Below, one piece after another: positions 10,723 to 21,555 of a stretch of 64,000 nucleotides of DNA. The translations under genes were made by a program, and so were the position numbers. Position 1 is the stretch's first letter, and every line of letters begins with the position of its first letter. The notes beneath the pieces are model-generated. The model was not told where the DNA came from, made no database searches, and was given only the letters and a program-made list of their open reading frames with translations. Origin of the DNA: Rubrivivax sp. (GTDB taxonomy: Bacteria; Pseudomonadota; Gammaproteobacteria; Burkholderiales; Burkholderiaceae_C); assembly GCA_019635315.1 (NCBI GenBank), contig JAHBZT010000002.1, positions 248,001 to 312,000 on the forward strand, given 5' to 3'.

Positions 10723-11172
10723 ATGCAGATCTGGTTGACCCTGATCCTGGCCGTCCAGCTGCTGGCGGCGCTGGCGATGATCGGCCTCGTGCTGATCCAG
10801 CACGGCAAGGGCGCGGACATGGGCGCCTCGTTCGGCAGCGGCGCCTCGGGCAGCCTGTTCGGCGCCAGCGGCAGCGCCAACTTCCTGTCGCGCTCGACGG
10901 CCGCGCTGGCCACCGTCTTCTTCCTGTGCACGCTGGCGCTGGCCTACATGGGCAGCGACATCAGCATGGGCAGCCGCGAGGGCGGCAGCGTGCTCGACCG
11001 TCCGGCGTCGGCGGCCAGCGAGCCGGCGACCGGCGCGATCCCCGGGGCCATCCCTGGTGCTGCTCCTGCCACTGCGCCCGCCACTGCGCCCGCCGCGGCA
11101 CCCAATGCCGGCACCGCCGCCTCGGCGCCGGCGGCCGCGATCCCGGCGCCGTCCGACGCCGCGTCGCGCTGA
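10723..11172 (+). CDS. secG: Preprotein translocase subunit SecG
   Basis: Inner-membrane subunit of the SecYEG translocon. The 149-residue product has two membrane segments (about 3-24 and 56-76) separated by the conserved loop LIQHGKGADMGASFGSGAS. The C-terminal third, from about residue 90, is a low-complexity Ala/Pro tail with short repeats. E. coli SecG is about 110 residues long, so the tail accounts for the extra length. ATG 10723 follows a GGAG ribosome-binding site. The gene lies between tpiA and tRNA-Leu, a gene order found in many Burkholderiales. Confidence 0.95.
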   Translation: MQIWLTLILAVQLLAALAMIGLVLIQHGKGADMGASFGSGASGSLFGASGSANFLSRSTAALATVFFLCTLALAYMGSDISMGSREGGSVLDRPASAASEPATGAIPGAIPGAAPATAPATAPAAAPNAGTAASAPAAAIPAPSDAASR

Positions 11173-11208
11173 CACCGCATCGCCCTTCGCGGCGGCTGTT
11201 GCCGCGAC

Positions 11209-11232
11209 GGGCCTTGCGCCATCGCAAGGCCC
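11209..11232 (+). terminator. Hairpin behind secG
   Basis: GGGCCTTGCG (11209-11218) pairs perfectly with 11223-11232 around a CCAT tetraloop, 36 bases after the secG stop. Only two T follow, so termination is uncertain. Confidence 0.4.
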
Positions 11233-11264
11233 TTGCGCCGACCGCTGCGGCGGGTCGCGCCGCG

Positions 11265-11283
11265 GGGGGAAACCCCCTGTTTT
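11265..11283 (+). terminator. Candidate intrinsic terminator of secG
   Basis: Five G and five C with an AAA loop (11265-11277) are followed by TGTTTT. The stem is short but entirely GC. It lies just before the -10-like TAGAAT assigned to the tRNA. Confidence 0.45.
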
Positions 11284-11288
11284 GGGGC

Positions 11289-11294
11289 TAGAAT
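11289..11294 (+). promoter_or_regulatory. Putative -10 element of the tRNA-Leu promoter
   Basis: TAGAAT matches the -10 consensus at 5 of 6 positions and lies 66 bases before the tRNA 5' end, just after the secG terminator candidates. No good -35 is visible. Confidence 0.4.
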
Positions 11295-11360
11295 TCCAGG
11301 CTGTCCGGAGAGCGCCTTCCTCATGCGATCCGGGCAGGCTGCGGATCGAAGTGACGTCGT

Positions 11361-11445
11361 GCCGACGTGGTGGAATTGGTAGACACGCTATCTTGAGGGG
11401 GTAGTGGCGAAAGCTGTGCGAGTTCGAGTCTCGCCGTCGGCACCA
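11361..11445 (+). tRNA. tRNA-Leu, anticodon GAG
   Basis: An 85-base class II tRNA. The acceptor stem GCCGACG (11361-11367) pairs with CGTCGGC (11435-11441), followed by discriminator A and an encoded CCA (11443-11445). The D-arm region TGGAATTGGTAGACAC, the anticodon stem CTATC/GGTAG with loop TTGAGGG (anticodon GAG), a long variable arm and the T-loop GTTCGAGTC are all visible. It closely resembles E. coli tRNA-Leu(GAG). It sits between secG and nuoA. No integrase or partial tRNA copy nearby suggests use as an attachment site. Confidence 0.97.
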
Positions 11446-11539
11446 GCACTTCGATCGACGTGACGCCGGGCGTGCGTGAGGCGCCCGCCGGACCGTGGCG
11501 CTGCAAGGCGCGCCCGATGCAGCCGCTGTACCAAGCGGT

Positions 11540-11558
11540 GCGCGTGGCGCGCTTTTTT
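11540..11558 (+). terminator. Intrinsic terminator behind tRNA-Leu
   Basis: Stem GCGCG/CGCGC (11540-11544/11548-11552) with a TGG loop is followed by six T. It ends 37 bases before nuoA, so the nuo operon needs its own promoter in that gap, or read-through from the tRNA unit. Confidence 0.7.
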
Positions 11559-11595
11559 GTGGCCGTGAATCACCTGTCGGGATGCTGACGAAGCG

Positions 11596-11955
11596 ATGGA
11601 CCTGCAAGCCTACCTGCCCGTGATCCTGTTCATCCTCGTCGGCGTGGCGGTGGGTGTGGCGCCGCAGGTGCTGGGCTTCATCTTCGGCCCCAACCGCCCG
11701 GACGCCGAGAAGAACAGCCCCTACGAGTGCGGCTTCGAGGCCTTCGAGGACGCGCGCATGAAATTCGACGTGCGCTACTACCTCGTCGCCATCCTGTTCA
11801 TCCTGTTCGACCTCGAGATCGCCTTCCTCTTCCCCTGGGCCGTGGCGCTGCACGACATCGGCGCGTCAGGCTTCTGGGCCATGATGGTCTTCCTGACCAT
11901 CCTGGTGGTCGGCTTCGTCTACGAATGGAAGAAGGGCGCACTCGACTGGGAATGA
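11596..11955 (+). CDS. nuoA: NADH-quinone oxidoreductase subunit A
   Basis: Membrane subunit at the junction of the arms of complex I, 119 residues with three membrane segments (about 8-28, 65-85, 90-110). The conserved loop [23 protein letters not shown] links segments one and two near the quinone site. It is the first gene of a 14-gene nuo operon. No convincing promoter was found in the 37 bases between the tRNA terminator and the start. The next gene is separated by an unusually long 147-base spacer that carries a dispersed palindromic repeat. Confidence 0.97.
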   Translation: MDLQAYLPVILFILVGVAVGVAPQVLGFIFGPNRPDAEKNSPYECGFEAFEDARMKFDVRYYLVAILFILFDLEIAFLFPWAVALHDIGASGFWAMMVFLTILVVGFVYEWKKGALDWE

Positions 11956-11962
11956 TGAACAT

Positions 11963-12050
11963 GGGCCCCCACGCTCCCTACCGGTCGCTGCCCCCCGAAG
12001 GGGCTCTTGCTGCGGCCCGGCGAAGCCGGATCCGCGCAAGGACCTCGGCT
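11963..12050 (+). repeat. Dispersed palindromic intergenic repeat, copy 1 (nuoA-nuoB)
   Basis: GC-rich element with the core CCCCCCGAAGGGGC (11991-12004), then about 10 bases and GCGGCCCGGCGAAGCCGGAT. It shares order and sequence with copies at 14571-14652 and 56198-56280. Non-coding. It contains two hairpins, one with a GAA loop. Confidence 0.75.
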
Positions 12051-12102
12051 CGGACCAGTAGCCTGGCAGGCCCGCTGGGACGTCACGCCCGGAGGCATTC
12101 AT

Positions 12103-12579
<477 letters not shown>

Positions 12580-12592
12580 CGCGACACACCGC

Positions 12593-13192
12593 ATGAGCGA
12601 CTCCCTGGACACCCTGCAGGCCGCGCTGCAGGCCGCCTTCGGCGACACGATCACGGCGCTCAAGCGCGACCGCGGCGAGCTGACGCTCACGGTGCCGGCC
12701 GCCGCCTATGCCGAGGTCGCGCTGCGCCTGCGCGACGACCCTGCGCTGAAGTTCGAGCAGCTGATCGACCTCGCCGGCGTCGACTACAGCGAATACCGCA
12801 ACCAGCCCTGGGACGGCGCGCGCTACTGCGTCGTCAGCCATCTGCTGTCGGTGACGCACAACTGGCGGCTGCGCCTGAAGGTCTTCTGCCCCGACGACGA
12901 CCTGCCGCAGGTGGCGTCGGTGACGCCGGTGTGGAATGCCGCCAACTGGTTCGAGCGCGAGGCCTTCGACCTGTACGGCATCCTCTTCGACGGCCACCTG
13001 GACCTGCGCCGCATCCTCACCGACTACGGCTTCATCGGCCACCCGATGCGCAAGGACTTCCCGGTCAGCGGCCATGTCGAGATGCGCTACGACCCGGAGC
13101 AGCGGCGCGTGATCTACCAGCCGGTGACCATCGAGCCGCGCGAGAACGTGCCGCGCGTGGTGCGGGAAGAGAACTACGGCGGGTTGCACTGA
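12593..13192 (+). CDS. nuoC: NADH-quinone oxidoreductase subunit C
   Basis: Peripheral-arm subunit of complex I, 30 kDa family, 199 residues. It is not fused to NuoD, unlike the enterobacterial NuoCD. The family signature [17 protein letters not shown] is at about residue 118, followed by [19 protein letters not shown]. It starts 13 bases after nuoB. Its stop codon overlaps the ATG of a 43-codon open frame (TGATG) that runs into nuoD, so translation could continue through the structured nuoC-nuoD spacer. Confidence 0.97.
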   Translation: MSDSLDTLQAALQAAFGDTITALKRDRGELTLTVPAAAYAEVALRLRDDPALKFEQLIDLAGVDYSEYRNQPWDGARYCVVSHLLSVTHNWRLRLKVFCPDDDLPQVASVTPVWNAANWFEREAFDLYGILFDGHLDLRRILTDYGFIGHPMRKDFPVSGHVEMRYDPEQRRVIYQPVTIEPRENVPRVVREENYGGLH

Positions 13193-13323
13193 TGGCGGCG
13201 GACTGGCACGACAACTTTGGCTTCGGCCGGGCGCTGCGCGCCCTTGACTTTGCTGGCGCAAAGTCAGCCTGCGCCGAAGTCCAGCGCGGCCCGCTGACTG
13301 CATGCACGGTGTTGTATGGCTGA
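13192..13323 (+). CDS. Possible 43-residue coupling ORF between nuoC and nuoD
   Basis: Doubtful. ATG 13192 overlaps the nuoC stop in the sequence TGATG, and the TGA at 13321-13323 lies inside the start of nuoD (ATG 13316), so it bridges the gap exactly. The predicted peptide begins [15 protein letters not shown] and resembles no family I know. Much of it is encoded by a hairpin-rich element, which argues that coding is accidental. It may serve only to couple nuoC and nuoD translation. Confidence 0.2.
   Translation: MAADWHDNFGFGRALRALDFAGAKSACAEVQRGPLTACTVLYG
13221..13279 (+). other. Three-way-junction structure in the nuoC-nuoD spacer
   Basis: CTTCGGC (13221-13227) pairs with GCCGAAG (13273-13279). 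Inside are two perfect hairpins: GGGCGC/GCGCCC (13229-13234/13238-13243) and TGACTTTGC/GCAAAGTCA (13245-13253/13258-13266). It ends 36 bases before nuoD. Processing, coupling or repeat origin are all possible. Confidence 0.5.
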
Positions 13324-14569
13324 CATCAAGAACTACACGCTGAACTTTGGCCCTCAGCATCCCGCGGCCCATGGCGTGCTGCGCCTGGTGCTGGAGCTCG
13401 ACGGCGAGGTCATCCAGCGCGCCGACCCGCACATCGGGCTGCTGCACCGCGCGACCGAGAAGCTGGCGGAGCAGAAGACCTTCCTGCAGGCGCTGCCCTA
13501 CATGGACCGGCTGGACTACGTGTCCATGATGTGCAACGAGCACGCCTACTGCCTGGCCATCGAGAAGCTGCTGGGCATCGAAGTGCCGCTGCGCGCGCAG
13601 TACATCCGCGTCATGTTCGCCGAGCTGACCCGGCTGCTCAACCACCTGCTGTGGCTGGGCGCGCACGGGCTGGACTGCGGCGCGATGAACATCCTCATCT
13701 ACTGCTTCCGCGAGCGCGAGGACATCTTCGACATGTACGAGGCGGTGTCGGGCGCGCGCATGCACGCCGCGTACTTCCGCCCGGGCGGCGTCTACCGCGA
13801 CCTGCCGGACGCGATGCCCCAGTACCGCGTCTCGCGCATCAAGAACGAGAAGGCGATCCAGGCGCTCAACGCCAACCGCCAGGGCTCGCTGCTGGACTTC
13901 ATCGACGACTTCACGCAGCGTTTCCCGAAGAACGTCGACGACTACGAGACCCTGCTCACCGACAACCGCATCTGGAAGCAGCGCACCGTGGGCATCGGCG
14001 TCGTGAGCCCGGAGCGCGCGCTGAACCTGGGCTTCACCGGCCCCATGCTGCGCGGCAGCGGCATCGCCTGGGACCTGCGCAAGACGCAGCCCTACGACGT
14101 CTACGACCGCATGGACTTCGACGTGCCGGTGGGTGTCAACGGCGACACCTACGACCGCTACCTGGTGCGCGTGGAGGAGATGCGGCAGAGCAACCGCATC
14201 GTGCAGCAATGCGTGCAGTGGCTGCGCGCGAACCCCGGCCCGGTCATCACCGACAACCACAAGGTCGCGCCGCCGCCGCGCGTGGACATGAAGGGCTCGA
14301 TGGAGGAGCTGATCCACCACTTCAAGCTCTTTACCGAAGGCATGCACGTGCCCGAGGGCGAGGCCTACGCGGCGGTCGAGCACCCCAAGGGCGAATTCGG
14401 CATCTACCTCGTCAGCGACGGCGCCAACAAGCCCTACCGGCTGAAGATCCGCCCGCCCGGCTTCCCGCACCTGGCGGCGCTGGACGAGATGGCACGCGGG
14501 CACATGATCGCCGACGCGGTGGCGATCATCGGCACCATGGACATCGTCTTCGGCGAGATCGATCGATGA
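13316..14569 (+). CDS. nuoD: NADH-quinone oxidoreductase subunit D
   Basis: 49 kDa-family subunit that forms the quinone-binding pocket with NuoB, 417 residues. The start [20 protein letters not shown] contains the conserved HPAAHG loop, and the C-terminus [20 protein letters not shown]...[13 protein letters not shown] is complete. The first codon lies within the last codons of the possible 43-residue ORF, consistent with translational coupling. The gene is followed by a 126-base spacer containing repeat copy 2. Confidence 0.97.
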   Translation: MADIKNYTLNFGPQHPAAHGVLRLVLELDGEVIQRADPHIGLLHRATEKLAEQKTFLQALPYMDRLDYVSMMCNEHAYCLAIEKLLGIEVPLRAQYIRVMFAELTRLLNHLLWLGAHGLDCGAMNILIYCFREREDIFDMYEAVSGARMHAAYFRPGGVYRDLPDAMPQYRVSRIKNEKAIQALNANRQGSLLDFIDDFTQRFPKNVDDYETLLTDNRIWKQRTVGIGVVSPERALNLGFTGPMLRGSGIAWDLRKTQPYDVYDRMDFDVPVGVNGDTYDRYLVRVEEMRQSNRIVQQCVQWLRANPGPVITDNHKVAPPPRVDMKGSMEELIHHFKLFTEGMHVPEGEAYAAVEHPKGEFGIYLVSDGANKPYRLKIRPPGFPHLAALDEMARGHMIADAVAIIGTMDIVFGEIDR

Positions 14570-14570
14570 A

Positions 14571-14652
14571 CGGACCCACCCCCGAAGCGCCTTCGGCGCT
14601 CCCCCTCGAGGGGGCGACGCCAGCGGCCCGGCGAAGCCGGCTCCGCGGCGTC
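14571..14652 (+). repeat. Dispersed palindromic intergenic repeat, copy 2 (nuoD-nuoE)
   Basis: Contains the perfect palindrome CCCCCTCGAGGGGG (14601-14614), an AGCGCC/GGCGCT hairpin just before it, and the shared GCGGCCCGGCGAAGCCGG block. It is a more diverged copy of the elements at 11963 and 56198. Confidence 0.7.
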
Positions 14653-14695
14653 CGCCCGGTCACGACGCTGGCCTGCGGGCATCGGAGCGCATGAG

Positions 14696-15184
14696 ATGGA
14701 ATTGAGCGAAGCCACGAAGGCGCGGTTCGCGCGCGAGGTGGCCAAGTACCCGGCCGACCAGAAGCAGTCGGCGGTGATGGCCTGCCTGGCCATCGTGCAG
14801 CACGAGCAGGGCCATGTCTCGCCCGAGGCCGAGGACGCGATCGCCGCCTACCTGGGCATGCCGGCGATCGCGGTGCACGAGGTCACGACCTTCTACAACA
14901 TGTACAACCAGCAGCCGGTCGGCCGCTTCAAGCTGAACGTCTGCACCAACCTGCCTTGCGCGCTGCGCGACGGCGACAAGGCGCTGGACCATGTCTGCCG
15001 GCGCCTGGGCGTGGAGCCCTACGGCACCACCGCCGACGGCCTGTTCACCGTGCAGCCCAGCGAATGCCTGGGCGCCTGCGCCGACGCGCCGGTGATGCTG
15101 GTCAACGACCGCCAGATGCTGAGCTTCATGTCGGACGAGCGGCTCGACGAGCTGCTCGAGGTGCTGAGGAAGGCACAGCCGTGA
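14696..15184 (+). CDS. nuoE: NADH-quinone oxidoreductase subunit E
   Basis: 24 kDa-family thioredoxin-like subunit holding the [2Fe-2S] cluster N1a, 162 residues. Cluster ligands are Cys83, Cys88, Cys124 and Cys128 (NVCTNLPC and [11 protein letters not shown]). The N-terminal helical part includes [17 protein letters not shown]. The stop overlaps the nuoF start by four bases (GTGA), so the two are translationally coupled, which fits their joint NADH-input module. Confidence 0.97.
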   Translation: MELSEATKARFAREVAKYPADQKQSAVMACLAIVQHEQGHVSPEAEDAIAAYLGMPAIAVHEVTTFYNMYNQQPVGRFKLNVCTNLPCALRDGDKALDHVCRRLGVEPYGTTADGLFTVQPSECLGACADAPVMLVNDRQMLSFMSDERLDELLEVLRKAQP

Positions 15185-16530
15185 TCAAGATGCCCGACCT
15201 CTCGAAATTCCAGGCCCGCGGCCTGGAGACCTGCTTCCACGGCCGCCACGTCAATCCGCAGATCTACGCCGGCCTGGACGGCAGCAACTGGCGTCTGGCC
15301 GACTACGTGAAGCGCGGCGGCTACAGCGCGCTGAAGAAGATCCTCGGCCAGGACGGCGGGCAGGGCATGACGCCGGACCAGGTCATCGCCGAGGTCAAGA
15401 CCAGCGCACTGCGCGGGCGCGGCGGCGCGGGCTTTCCCACGGGGCTCAAGTGGAGCTTCATGCCGCGGCAGTTCCCGGGCGCCAAGTACCTGGTCTGCAA
15501 CAGCGACGAGGGCGAGCCCGGCACCTGCAAGGACCGCGACATCCTGGCCTACAACCCGCACATCGTGATCGAGGGCATGGCCATCGCCGCCTACGCGATG
15601 GGCGTGAAGACGGGCTACAACTACATCCACGGCGAGATCTTCGAGATCTACGAGCGCTTCGAGCAGGCGCTGGAAGAGGCGCGCGCCGCCGGCTTCCTGG
15701 GCGAGAACATCCTGGGCAGCGGCTTCGGCTTCCAGCTGCACGCCTTCCACGGCTTCGGCGCCTACATCTGCGGCGAGGAGACGGCGCTGCTGGAGAGCCT
15801 GGAGGGCAAGAAGGGCCAGCCGCGCTTCAAGCCGCCGTTCCCGGCCAGCTTCGGCCTCTACGGCAAGCCGACGACGATCAACAACACCGAGACCTTCGCC
15901 GCGGTGCCGTGGATCATCAACCACGGCGGCCAGGCCTACCTGGAGTGCGGCAAGCCCAACAACGGCGGCACCAAGATCTTCAGCGTGGTCGGCGACGTCA
16001 ATGCGCCGGGCAACTTCGAGGTGCCGCTGGGCACGCCCTTCGCGCAGCTGCTGGAAATGGCCGGCGGCGTGAAGGGCGGGGCGCTGAAGGCGGTGATCCC
16101 GGGCGGCAGCTCGGCGCCGGTGCTGCCGGCCAAGGTCATGATGGACCTGACGATGGACTACGACGCCATCGCCAAGGCCGGCTCGATGCTGGGCTCCGGC
16201 GCGGTCATCGTGATGAACGACACGCGCTGCATGGTGAAGAGCCTGCTGCGCCTGAACTACTTCTACATGCACGAGAGCTGCGGCCAGTGCACGCCCTGTC
16301 GCGAGGGCACCGGCTGGCTGTGGCGCGTGATCGACCGCATCGAGCACGGCAAGGGCCGCCAGGAGGACCTGGACCTGCTCGACTCGGTGGCCTTCAACAT
16401 CAAGGGCCGCACGATCTGCGCCCTGGGCGACGCCGCCGCGATGCCGGTCGAGGGCATGCTGAAGCACTTCCGCGACGAGTTCGTGCACCACATCGAGCAC
16501 AAGACCTGCAAGGTCCCGCAGCACGCCTGA
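15181..16530 (+). CDS. nuoF: NADH-quinone oxidoreductase subunit F
   Basis: 51 kDa-family flavoprotein that oxidises NADH, 449 residues. The NADH/FMN loop [10 protein letters not shown] is at residues 79-88. The N3 [4Fe-4S] cluster motif [12 protein letters not shown] uses Cys367, Cys370 and Cys373, and a fourth Cys lies near residue 413 in ICALGD. GTG 15181 is preferred to ATG 15190 because GAGGAAGG lies 7 bases before the GTG and the GTG overlaps the nuoE stop. Confidence 0.96.
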   Translation: MIKMPDLSKFQARGLETCFHGRHVNPQIYAGLDGSNWRLADYVKRGGYSALKKILGQDGGQGMTPDQVIAEVKTSALRGRGGAGFPTGLKWSFMPRQFPGAKYLVCNSDEGEPGTCKDRDILAYNPHIVIEGMAIAAYAMGVKTGYNYIHGEIFEIYERFEQALEEARAAGFLGENILGSGFGFQLHAFHGFGAYICGEETALLESLEGKKGQPRFKPPFPASFGLYGKPTTINNTETFAAVPWIINHGGQAYLECGKPNNGGTKIFSVVGDVNAPGNFEVPLGTPFAQLLEMAGGVKGGALKAVIPGGSSAPVLPAKVMMDLTMDYDAIAKAGSMLGSGAVIVMNDTRCMVKSLLRLNYFYMHESCGQCTPCREGTGWLWRVIDRIEHGKGRQEDLDLLDSVAFNIKGRTICALGDAAAMPVEGMLKHFRDEFVHHIEHKTCKVPQHA

Positions 16531-16543
16531 ACGCCCGCACGCC

Positions 16544-18910
16544 ATGAGCATCCCCCAGGTCGAAATCGATCTCGACGGCACCAAGGTCAGCGTCGCCGCC
16601 GGCAGCATGGTCATGCACGCGGCCGACGCGGCGGGCACCTACATCCCGCATTTCTGCTACCACAAGAAGCTCTCGATCGCGGCCAACTGCCGCATGTGCC
16701 TGGTCGACATCGAGAAGATGCCCAAGCCGATGCCGGCCTGCGCGACGCCGGTGACCAACGGCATGGTCGTGCGCACCAAGAGCGAGAAGGCGCAGAAGGC
16801 GCAGCAGTCGGTGATGGAGTTCCTGCTCATCAACCACCCGCTGGACTGCCCGATCTGCGACCAGGGCGGCGAATGCCAGCTGCAGGACCTGGCGGTGGGC
16901 TATGGCGCCAGCGCCAGCCGCTATGCCGAGGAGAAGCGCGTCGTCTTCCACAAGGACGTCGGACCGCTGATCAGCATGGAGGAGATGAGCCGCTGCATCC
17001 ACTGCACGCGCTGCGTGCGCTTCGGCCAGGAGGTGGCCGGGGTGATGGAGCTGGGCATGGTGCACCGCGGCGAGCACAGCGAGATCACCACCGTCGCCGG
17101 CCGCACGGTGGACAGCGAGCTCTCGGGCAACATGATCGACATCTGCCCCGTCGGCGCGCTGACCAGCAAGCCCTTCCGCTACAGCGCGCGGACCTGGGAG
17201 CTGTCCCGCCGCAAGAGCGTGAGCCCGCACGACAGCACCGGTGCCAACCTGGTCGTGCAGGTCAAGGGCGCGAAGGTCCTGCGCGTCGTGCCGATGGAGA
17301 ACGAGGCGGTCAACGAGTGCTGGATCGCCGACCGCGACCGCTTCAGCTACGAGGCGCTGAATGCGCCCAGCCGGCTGACGCAGCCGATGATCAAGCAGGG
17401 CGGCGTCTGGCAGGCGGTGGACTGGACCACCGCACTGGGCTATGTCGCCGACGGGCTCAAGCGCGTGCAGGCCGAGTTTGCGGGCGGCGAGCCCGGCGCC
17501 GGCATCGGTGCCGTCGCGCACCCGTCGGCCACGGTCGAGGAACTGCACCTGCTGGCCAGGCTGGTGCGTGGCCTGGGCAGCGAGAACGTCGACCACCGCC
17601 TGCGCCAGACCGACGCCGCGCTCGCCGCGCCGGCCGGCCGCGCGCGCTGGCTCGGCCTGCCGGTCGCCGCGCTGTCGCAGCTGGACCGCGCCTTCGTGAT
17701 CGGCTCCTTCCTGCGCAAGGACCACCCGCTGTTCGCGCAGCGCATCCGCCAGGCCGCGCGGCGCGGTGGGCAGGTCACGAGCCTGCACGCGGTGCACGAC
17801 GACTGGGCGCTGCCGCTGGCGCACACGGTGACCGCGGCGCCGGCGGCCTGGCCGCAGGCGCTGGCCGAGGTCGCCGCCGCGGTCGCCGCCGCGAAGGGCG
17901 TCGCTGCACCGGCACCGGCCGATGCGGGCGACGACGCGAAGGCCGTCGCCGCCTCGCTGCTGTCGGGCGAGCGCAAGGCCGTGCTGCTGGGCAACGCCGC
18001 TATGCAGCATCCGCAGGCCTCGGCGCTGCTGGCGCTGGCGCAGTGGATCGCGGCGCAGACCGGCGCCGCCTGCGGCGTGCTCGGCGAGGGCGGCAACGCC
18101 GTCGGCGCGCAGCTGGTGGGTGCGGTGCCGGGCCCGGGCGGACTCGGCGCCGCGCAGATGCTGACGCGGCCGATGAAGGCGCTGCTGCTGCTGGGCGTCG
18201 AGCCGCTGCTCGACAGCCCCGACCCGCAGGCCGCGCGGCGCGCGCTGGCCGCGGCCGGGCTGGTGGTGGCGCTGACGCCGTTCCGCGACCTCGACCTGGG
18301 CCTGGCCGACGTGGCCGACGTGCTGCTGCCGGTGGCGCCGTTCACCGAGACCGCCGGCAGCTTCGTCAACGCGGAGGGCCGGCTGCAGCCCTTCCACGGC
18401 GTCGTGCCGCCGCCGGGCGAGACACGCCCGGGCTGGAAGGTGCTGCGTGTGCTCGGCAACCTGCTGGGCCTGCCCGGCTTCGACGCCGAGAGCGCCGAGC
18501 AGGTGCGTGCACAGGCGCTGGGCGATGCGGACGCCATCGCGGCGCGCCTGGACAACGGCTGCGGCGTCGACCCGGTGCCCGCGGTGGTGGCCTCGGCGCA
18601 GGGCGCGGGCCTGCAGCGCATCGCCGACGTGCCGATCTATGCCGTCGACGCCCTGGTGCGCCGCGCGCCGGCGCTGCAGCTCACCGCCGACGCGCGCGCG
18701 CCGCAGGTCGGCGTGCCGTCGTCGCTGTGGAAGTCGCTGGGCCTGCAGCCTGGCGCCAAGGTGCTGGTCGGGCAGGGCGAGGGCGCGGTCGTGCTGCCGG
18801 CGCGCGAGGACGCGACCCTGGCCGAGGGCACGCTGCGCATCGCCGCCGGCCACCCCGACACGCTGGCGCTGGGGCCGATGTTCGGCGCCGTCACGATCGA
18901 GAAGGTGTGA
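16544..18910 (+). CDS. nuoG: NADH-quinone oxidoreductase subunit G
   Basis: 75 kDa-family subunit carrying several Fe-S clusters, 788 residues. The N-terminal [2Fe-2S] ligands are Cys38, Cys49, Cys52 and Cys66. Next come the His-type cluster motif [14 protein letters not shown] and the [4Fe-4S] motif [12 protein letters not shown] molybdopterin-oxidoreductase-like domain, inactive in complex I, occupies the rest and is Ala-rich in its C-terminal half. ATG 16544 lies 13 bases after nuoF. Confidence 0.97.
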   Translation: MSIPQVEIDLDGTKVSVAAGSMVMHAADAAGTYIPHFCYHKKLSIAANCRMCLVDIEKMPKPMPACATPVTNGMVVRTKSEKAQKAQQSVMEFLLINHPLDCPICDQGGECQLQDLAVGYGASASRYAEEKRVVFHKDVGPLISMEEMSRCIHCTRCVRFGQEVAGVMELGMVHRGEHSEITTVAGRTVDSELSGNMIDICPVGALTSKPFRYSARTWELSRRKSVSPHDSTGANLVVQVKGAKVLRVVPMENEAVNECWIADRDRFSYEALNAPSRLTQPMIKQGGVWQAVDWTTALGYVADGLKRVQAEFAGGEPGAGIGAVAHPSATVEELHLLARLVRGLGSENVDHRLRQTDAALAAPAGRARWLGLPVAALSQLDRAFVIGSFLRKDHPLFAQRIRQAARRGGQVTSLHAVHDDWALPLAHTVTAAPAAWPQALAEVAAAVAAAKGVAAPAPADAGDDAKAVAASLLSGERKAVLLGNAAMQHPQASALLALAQWIAAQTGAACGVLGEGGNAVGAQLVGAVPGPGGLGAAQMLTRPMKALLLLGVEPLLDSPDPQAARRALAAAGLVVALTPFRDLDLGLADVADVLLPVAPFTETAGSFVNAEGRLQPFHGVVPPPGETRPGWKVLRVLGNLLGLPGFDAESAEQVRAQALGDADAIAARLDNGCGVDPVPAVVASAQGAGLQRIADVPIYAVDALVRRAPALQLTADARAPQVGVPSSLWKSLGLQPGAKVLVGQGEGAVVLPAREDATLAEGTLRIAAGHPDTLALGPMFGAVTIEKV

Positions 18911-18915
18911 GCGGC

Positions 18916-19989
18916 ATGGACTTCTTCGAACCGCTGCACCAGATCGGCAACGCCACGCTGGGCCCCACGCTGTGGCTGGTGCTGTGGAGCCTGGTCAAGA
19001 TCGTCGCCGTCGTGCTGCCGCTGATGGGCTGCGTGGCCTACCTGACGCTGTGGGAGCGCAAGGGCATCGGCTGGACGCAGATCCGCCCCGGGCCCAACCG
19101 CGTCGGCCCCTACGGGCTGCTGACGCCGATCGCCGACGCGGTCAAGCTGATCTTCAAGGAGATCATCCGCCCGACGGCGGCGAACAAGGGCCTGTTCTTC
19201 CTCGGGCCCATCATGACCATCATGCCGGCGCTGGCGGCCTGGGCGGTGATCCCGTTCGGCCCCGAGGTCGCGCTGGCCAACGTCAATGCCGGGCTGCTGT
19301 TCCTGATGGCGATCACGAGCCTGGAGGTCTACGGCGTGATCATCGCCGGCTGGGCCAGCAACTCCAAGTACGCCTTCCTGGGCGCGCTGCGCGCGAGTGC
19401 GCAGATGGTCAGCTACGAGATCGCGATGGGCTTCTGCCTGGTCGTCGTGCTGATGGTTTCCGCCAGCATGAACCTGAGCGAGATCGTCGCGCAGCAGCAG
19501 CGCGGCACCTTCGCCGAGATGGGGCTGACCTTCCTGAGCTGGAACTGGCTGCCGCTGCTGCCCATCTTCGTGGTCTTCTTCATCGCCGGCCTGGCCGAGA
19601 CCAACCGCCACCCCTTCGACGTGGTCGAGGGCGAGAGCGAGATCGTCGCCGGCCACATGATCGAGTACTCGGGCATGTCGTTCGCGATGTTCTTCCTGGC
19701 CGAGTACGCGAACATGATCCTGGTCAGCATGATGACCGTGCTGCTGTTCCTGGGCGGCTGGTCCTCGCCGGTGGCCTTCCTGGACTTCATCCCGGGCTGG
19801 ATCTGGCTGGCGATCAAGGTCTTCTGCGTCGTCACGATGTTCCTGTGGGTGCGCGCCACCTTCCCGCGCTTCCGCTACGACCAGATCATGCGCCTGGGCT
19901 GGAAGATCTTCATCCCGGTCACGCTGGTGTGGCTGGTCGTCGTGGGGCTGTGGATGCAGACCCCCTTCAACGTCTTCAAGCCCCTGTGA
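18916..19989 (+). CDS. nuoH: NADH-quinone oxidoreductase subunit H
   Basis: ND1-like membrane subunit that contributes to the quinone cavity, 357 residues with about eight membrane segments. Conserved features are [20 protein letters not shown] near residues 43-62, [22 protein letters not shown], and the acidic loop [22 protein letters not shown]. The start ATG 18916 lies 5 bases after the nuoG stop. Confidence 0.97.
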   Translation: MDFFEPLHQIGNATLGPTLWLVLWSLVKIVAVVLPLMGCVAYLTLWERKGIGWTQIRPGPNRVGPYGLLTPIADAVKLIFKEIIRPTAANKGLFFLGPIMTIMPALAAWAVIPFGPEVALANVNAGLLFLMAITSLEVYGVIIAGWASNSKYAFLGALRASAQMVSYEIAMGFCLVVVLMVSASMNLSEIVAQQQRGTFAEMGLTFLSWNWLPLLPIFVVFFIAGLAETNRHPFDVVEGESEIVAGHMIEYSGMSFAMFFLAEYANMILVSMMTVLLFLGGWSSPVAFLDFIPGWIWLAIKVFCVVTMFLWVRATFPRFRYDQIMRLGWKIFIPVTLVWLVVVGLWMQTPFNVFKPL

Positions 19990-20002
19990 TGGAGACACAG
20001 CG

Positions 20003-20500
20003 ATGAGCACCCTCGCCGCCGTCAAGGACGTGCTGTCCAGCTTCATGCTGGCCGAACTGTTCAAGGGCCTGAAGATCACCGGCAAGCATTTCCTGTCGCC
20101 GCACATCACGGTCCAGTTCCCCGAGGAGAAGACGCCGCTGTCGCCGCGCTTCCGCGGCCTGCACGCGCTGCGCCGCTACGACAACGGCGAGGAACGCTGC
20201 ATCGCCTGCAAGCTGTGCGAGGCGGTGTGCCCGGCGATGGCGATCACGATCGAGAGCGACCTGCGGGCCGACGGCACGCGGCGCACGACGCGCTACGACA
20301 TCGACCTGACCAAGTGCATCTTCTGCGGCTTCTGCGAGGAGAGCTGCCCGGTGGACTCGATCGTCGAGACGCACCACTTCGAATACCACGGCGAGAAGCG
20401 CGGCGACCTGTACTTCACCAAGGACATGCTGCTCGCGGTGGGCGACCGCTACGAGAAGGAGATCGCGGCCTACCGGGCCGCCGACGCGAAATACCGCTGA
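20003..20500 (+). CDS. nuoI: NADH-quinone oxidoreductase subunit I
   Basis: TYKY-type ferredoxin subunit with two [4Fe-4S] clusters (N6a, N6b), 165 residues. The cluster motifs are [12 protein letters not shown] (Cys66, 69, 72, 76) and [12 protein letters not shown] (Cys105, 108, 111, 115). It starts 13 bases after nuoH behind GGAG. A 75-base spacer, without the dispersed repeat, separates it from nuoJ. Confidence 0.97.
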   Translation: MSTLAAVKDVLSSFMLAELFKGLKITGKHFLSPHITVQFPEEKTPLSPRFRGLHALRRYDNGEERCIACKLCEAVCPAMAITIESDLRADGTRRTTRYDIDLTKCIFCGFCEESCPVDSIVETHHFEYHGEKRGDLYFTKDMLLAVGDRYEKEIAAYRAADAKYR

Positions 20501-20575
20501 CGCGGCCGACCCCCGCCGAGCCCGAAGGCTGCAGCGCACCACGCCCCGACGCGCGGCGCGCCACAGAAGCACCCC

Positions 20576-21232
20576 ATGGACACCACCTCCGCCCTGTTCT
20601 ACGTCTTCTCCGCCGTGCTGCTGTTCGCTGCCGTGCGCGTCATCACCGCGCGCAGCACCGTGCACGCGGCGCTGTTCCTGGTGCTGGCCTTCTTCAGCGC
20701 GTCCTGCGTGTGGATGCTGCTGCACGCCGAGTTCCTGGCCATCACGCTGGTGCTGGTCTACGTGGGCGCGGTGATGGTGCTGTTCCTGTTCGTCGTGATG
20801 ATGCTGGACCTCAACAGCGACCGTTTCCGCGAGGGCTTCTGGAAGCACCTGCCGCTGGCCGGGCTGGTCGGCGCGCTGATCGCGCTGGAGATGGCGCTGG
20901 TGCTGATGCGCGGCTTCCAGCTCGACGCGCCGGAGCCGGCGGCCGAGGCGGTGGCGATGGGCAACACGCGGCTGCTGGGCATCGCGATCTACACCGACTA
21001 CCTGTACCCGCTGCAGCTGGCGGCGGTGCTGCTGCTGGTGGCCATCATCGCGGCGATCGCGCTGACGCTGCGCGCGCGCAAGGACAGCCGCCACATGAAC
21101 CCGTCGGAGCAGGTGCGGGTCAGGAAGGCCGACCGCGTGCGCCTGGTCAAGATGCCGCCGGTGGTGGCGCGCACGGCCGGCGCTGCCCAGCCCGGCACCG
21201 AGGGCCAGGCTGGCGAAGGAGCCCAGCGATGA
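20576..21232 (+). CDS. nuoJ: NADH-quinone oxidoreductase subunit J
   Basis: ND6-like membrane subunit, 218 residues with five predicted membrane segments. The family stretch [30 protein letters not shown] is present across two helices. The last 40 residues form a hydrophilic tail rich in Gly, Ala and Gln. The stop overlaps the nuoK ATG (ATGA at 21229-21232). Confidence 0.96.
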   Translation: MDTTSALFYVFSAVLLFAAVRVITARSTVHAALFLVLAFFSASCVWMLLHAEFLAITLVLVYVGAVMVLFLFVVMMLDLNSDRFREGFWKHLPLAGLVGALIALEMALVLMRGFQLDAPEPAAEAVAMGNTRLLGIAIYTDYLYPLQLAAVLLLVAIIAAIALTLRARKDSRHMNPSEQVRVRKADRVRLVKMPPVVARTAGAAQPGTEGQAGEGAQR

Positions 21233-21546
21233 TCGCCGCCCCCATCACGCTGGGCCACTACCTGTCGCTGGGCGGCATCCTGTTCGCGCTGTCGGTGATC
21301 GGCATCTTCCTGAACCGGCGCAACCTGATCGTGCTGCTGATGGCCATCGAGCTGATGCTGCTGGCCGTCAACATCAACTTCGTCGCCTTCTCGCACTACC
21401 TGGGCGACATGGCCGGCCAGGTCTTCGTCTTCTTCATCCTCACGGTGGCCGCGGCGGAGTCCGCGATCGGCCTGGCGATCCTGGTCGTGGTGTTCCGCAA
21501 CCGGTCCTCGATCAACGTCGAGGAACTCGACGAACTGAAAGGCTAG
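21229..21546 (+). CDS. nuoK: NADH-quinone oxidoreductase subunit K
   Basis: ND4L-like subunit, 105 residues with three membrane segments. It contains the proton-pathway glutamates in [19 protein letters not shown] and [14 protein letters not shown]. The start is coupled to the nuoJ stop with a 4-base overlap, and the TAG stop is 9 bases before nuoL. Confidence 0.96.
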   Translation: MIAAPITLGHYLSLGGILFALSVIGIFLNRRNLIVLLMAIELMLLAVNINFVAFSHYLGDMAGQVFVFFILTVAAAESAIGLAILVVVFRNRSSINVEELDELKG

Positions 21547-21555
21547 GGCCTCGCC

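Noticed and set aside
11361-11445. tRNA-Leu as attachment site of an integrated element
   Set aside because: nuoA follows within 151 bases, with no integrase and no repeated tRNA 3' end in the window; the order secG-tRNA-nuoA is ancestral in the group.
16400-18853. An 817-codon minus-strand open frame opposite nuoG
   Set aside because: Shadow of a GC-rich gene; composition is Arg/Gln/His/Ala-rich without domains, and nuoG is clearly the coding strand. The same holds for the long antisense frames opposite polA, pnp, nuoL and tctA.
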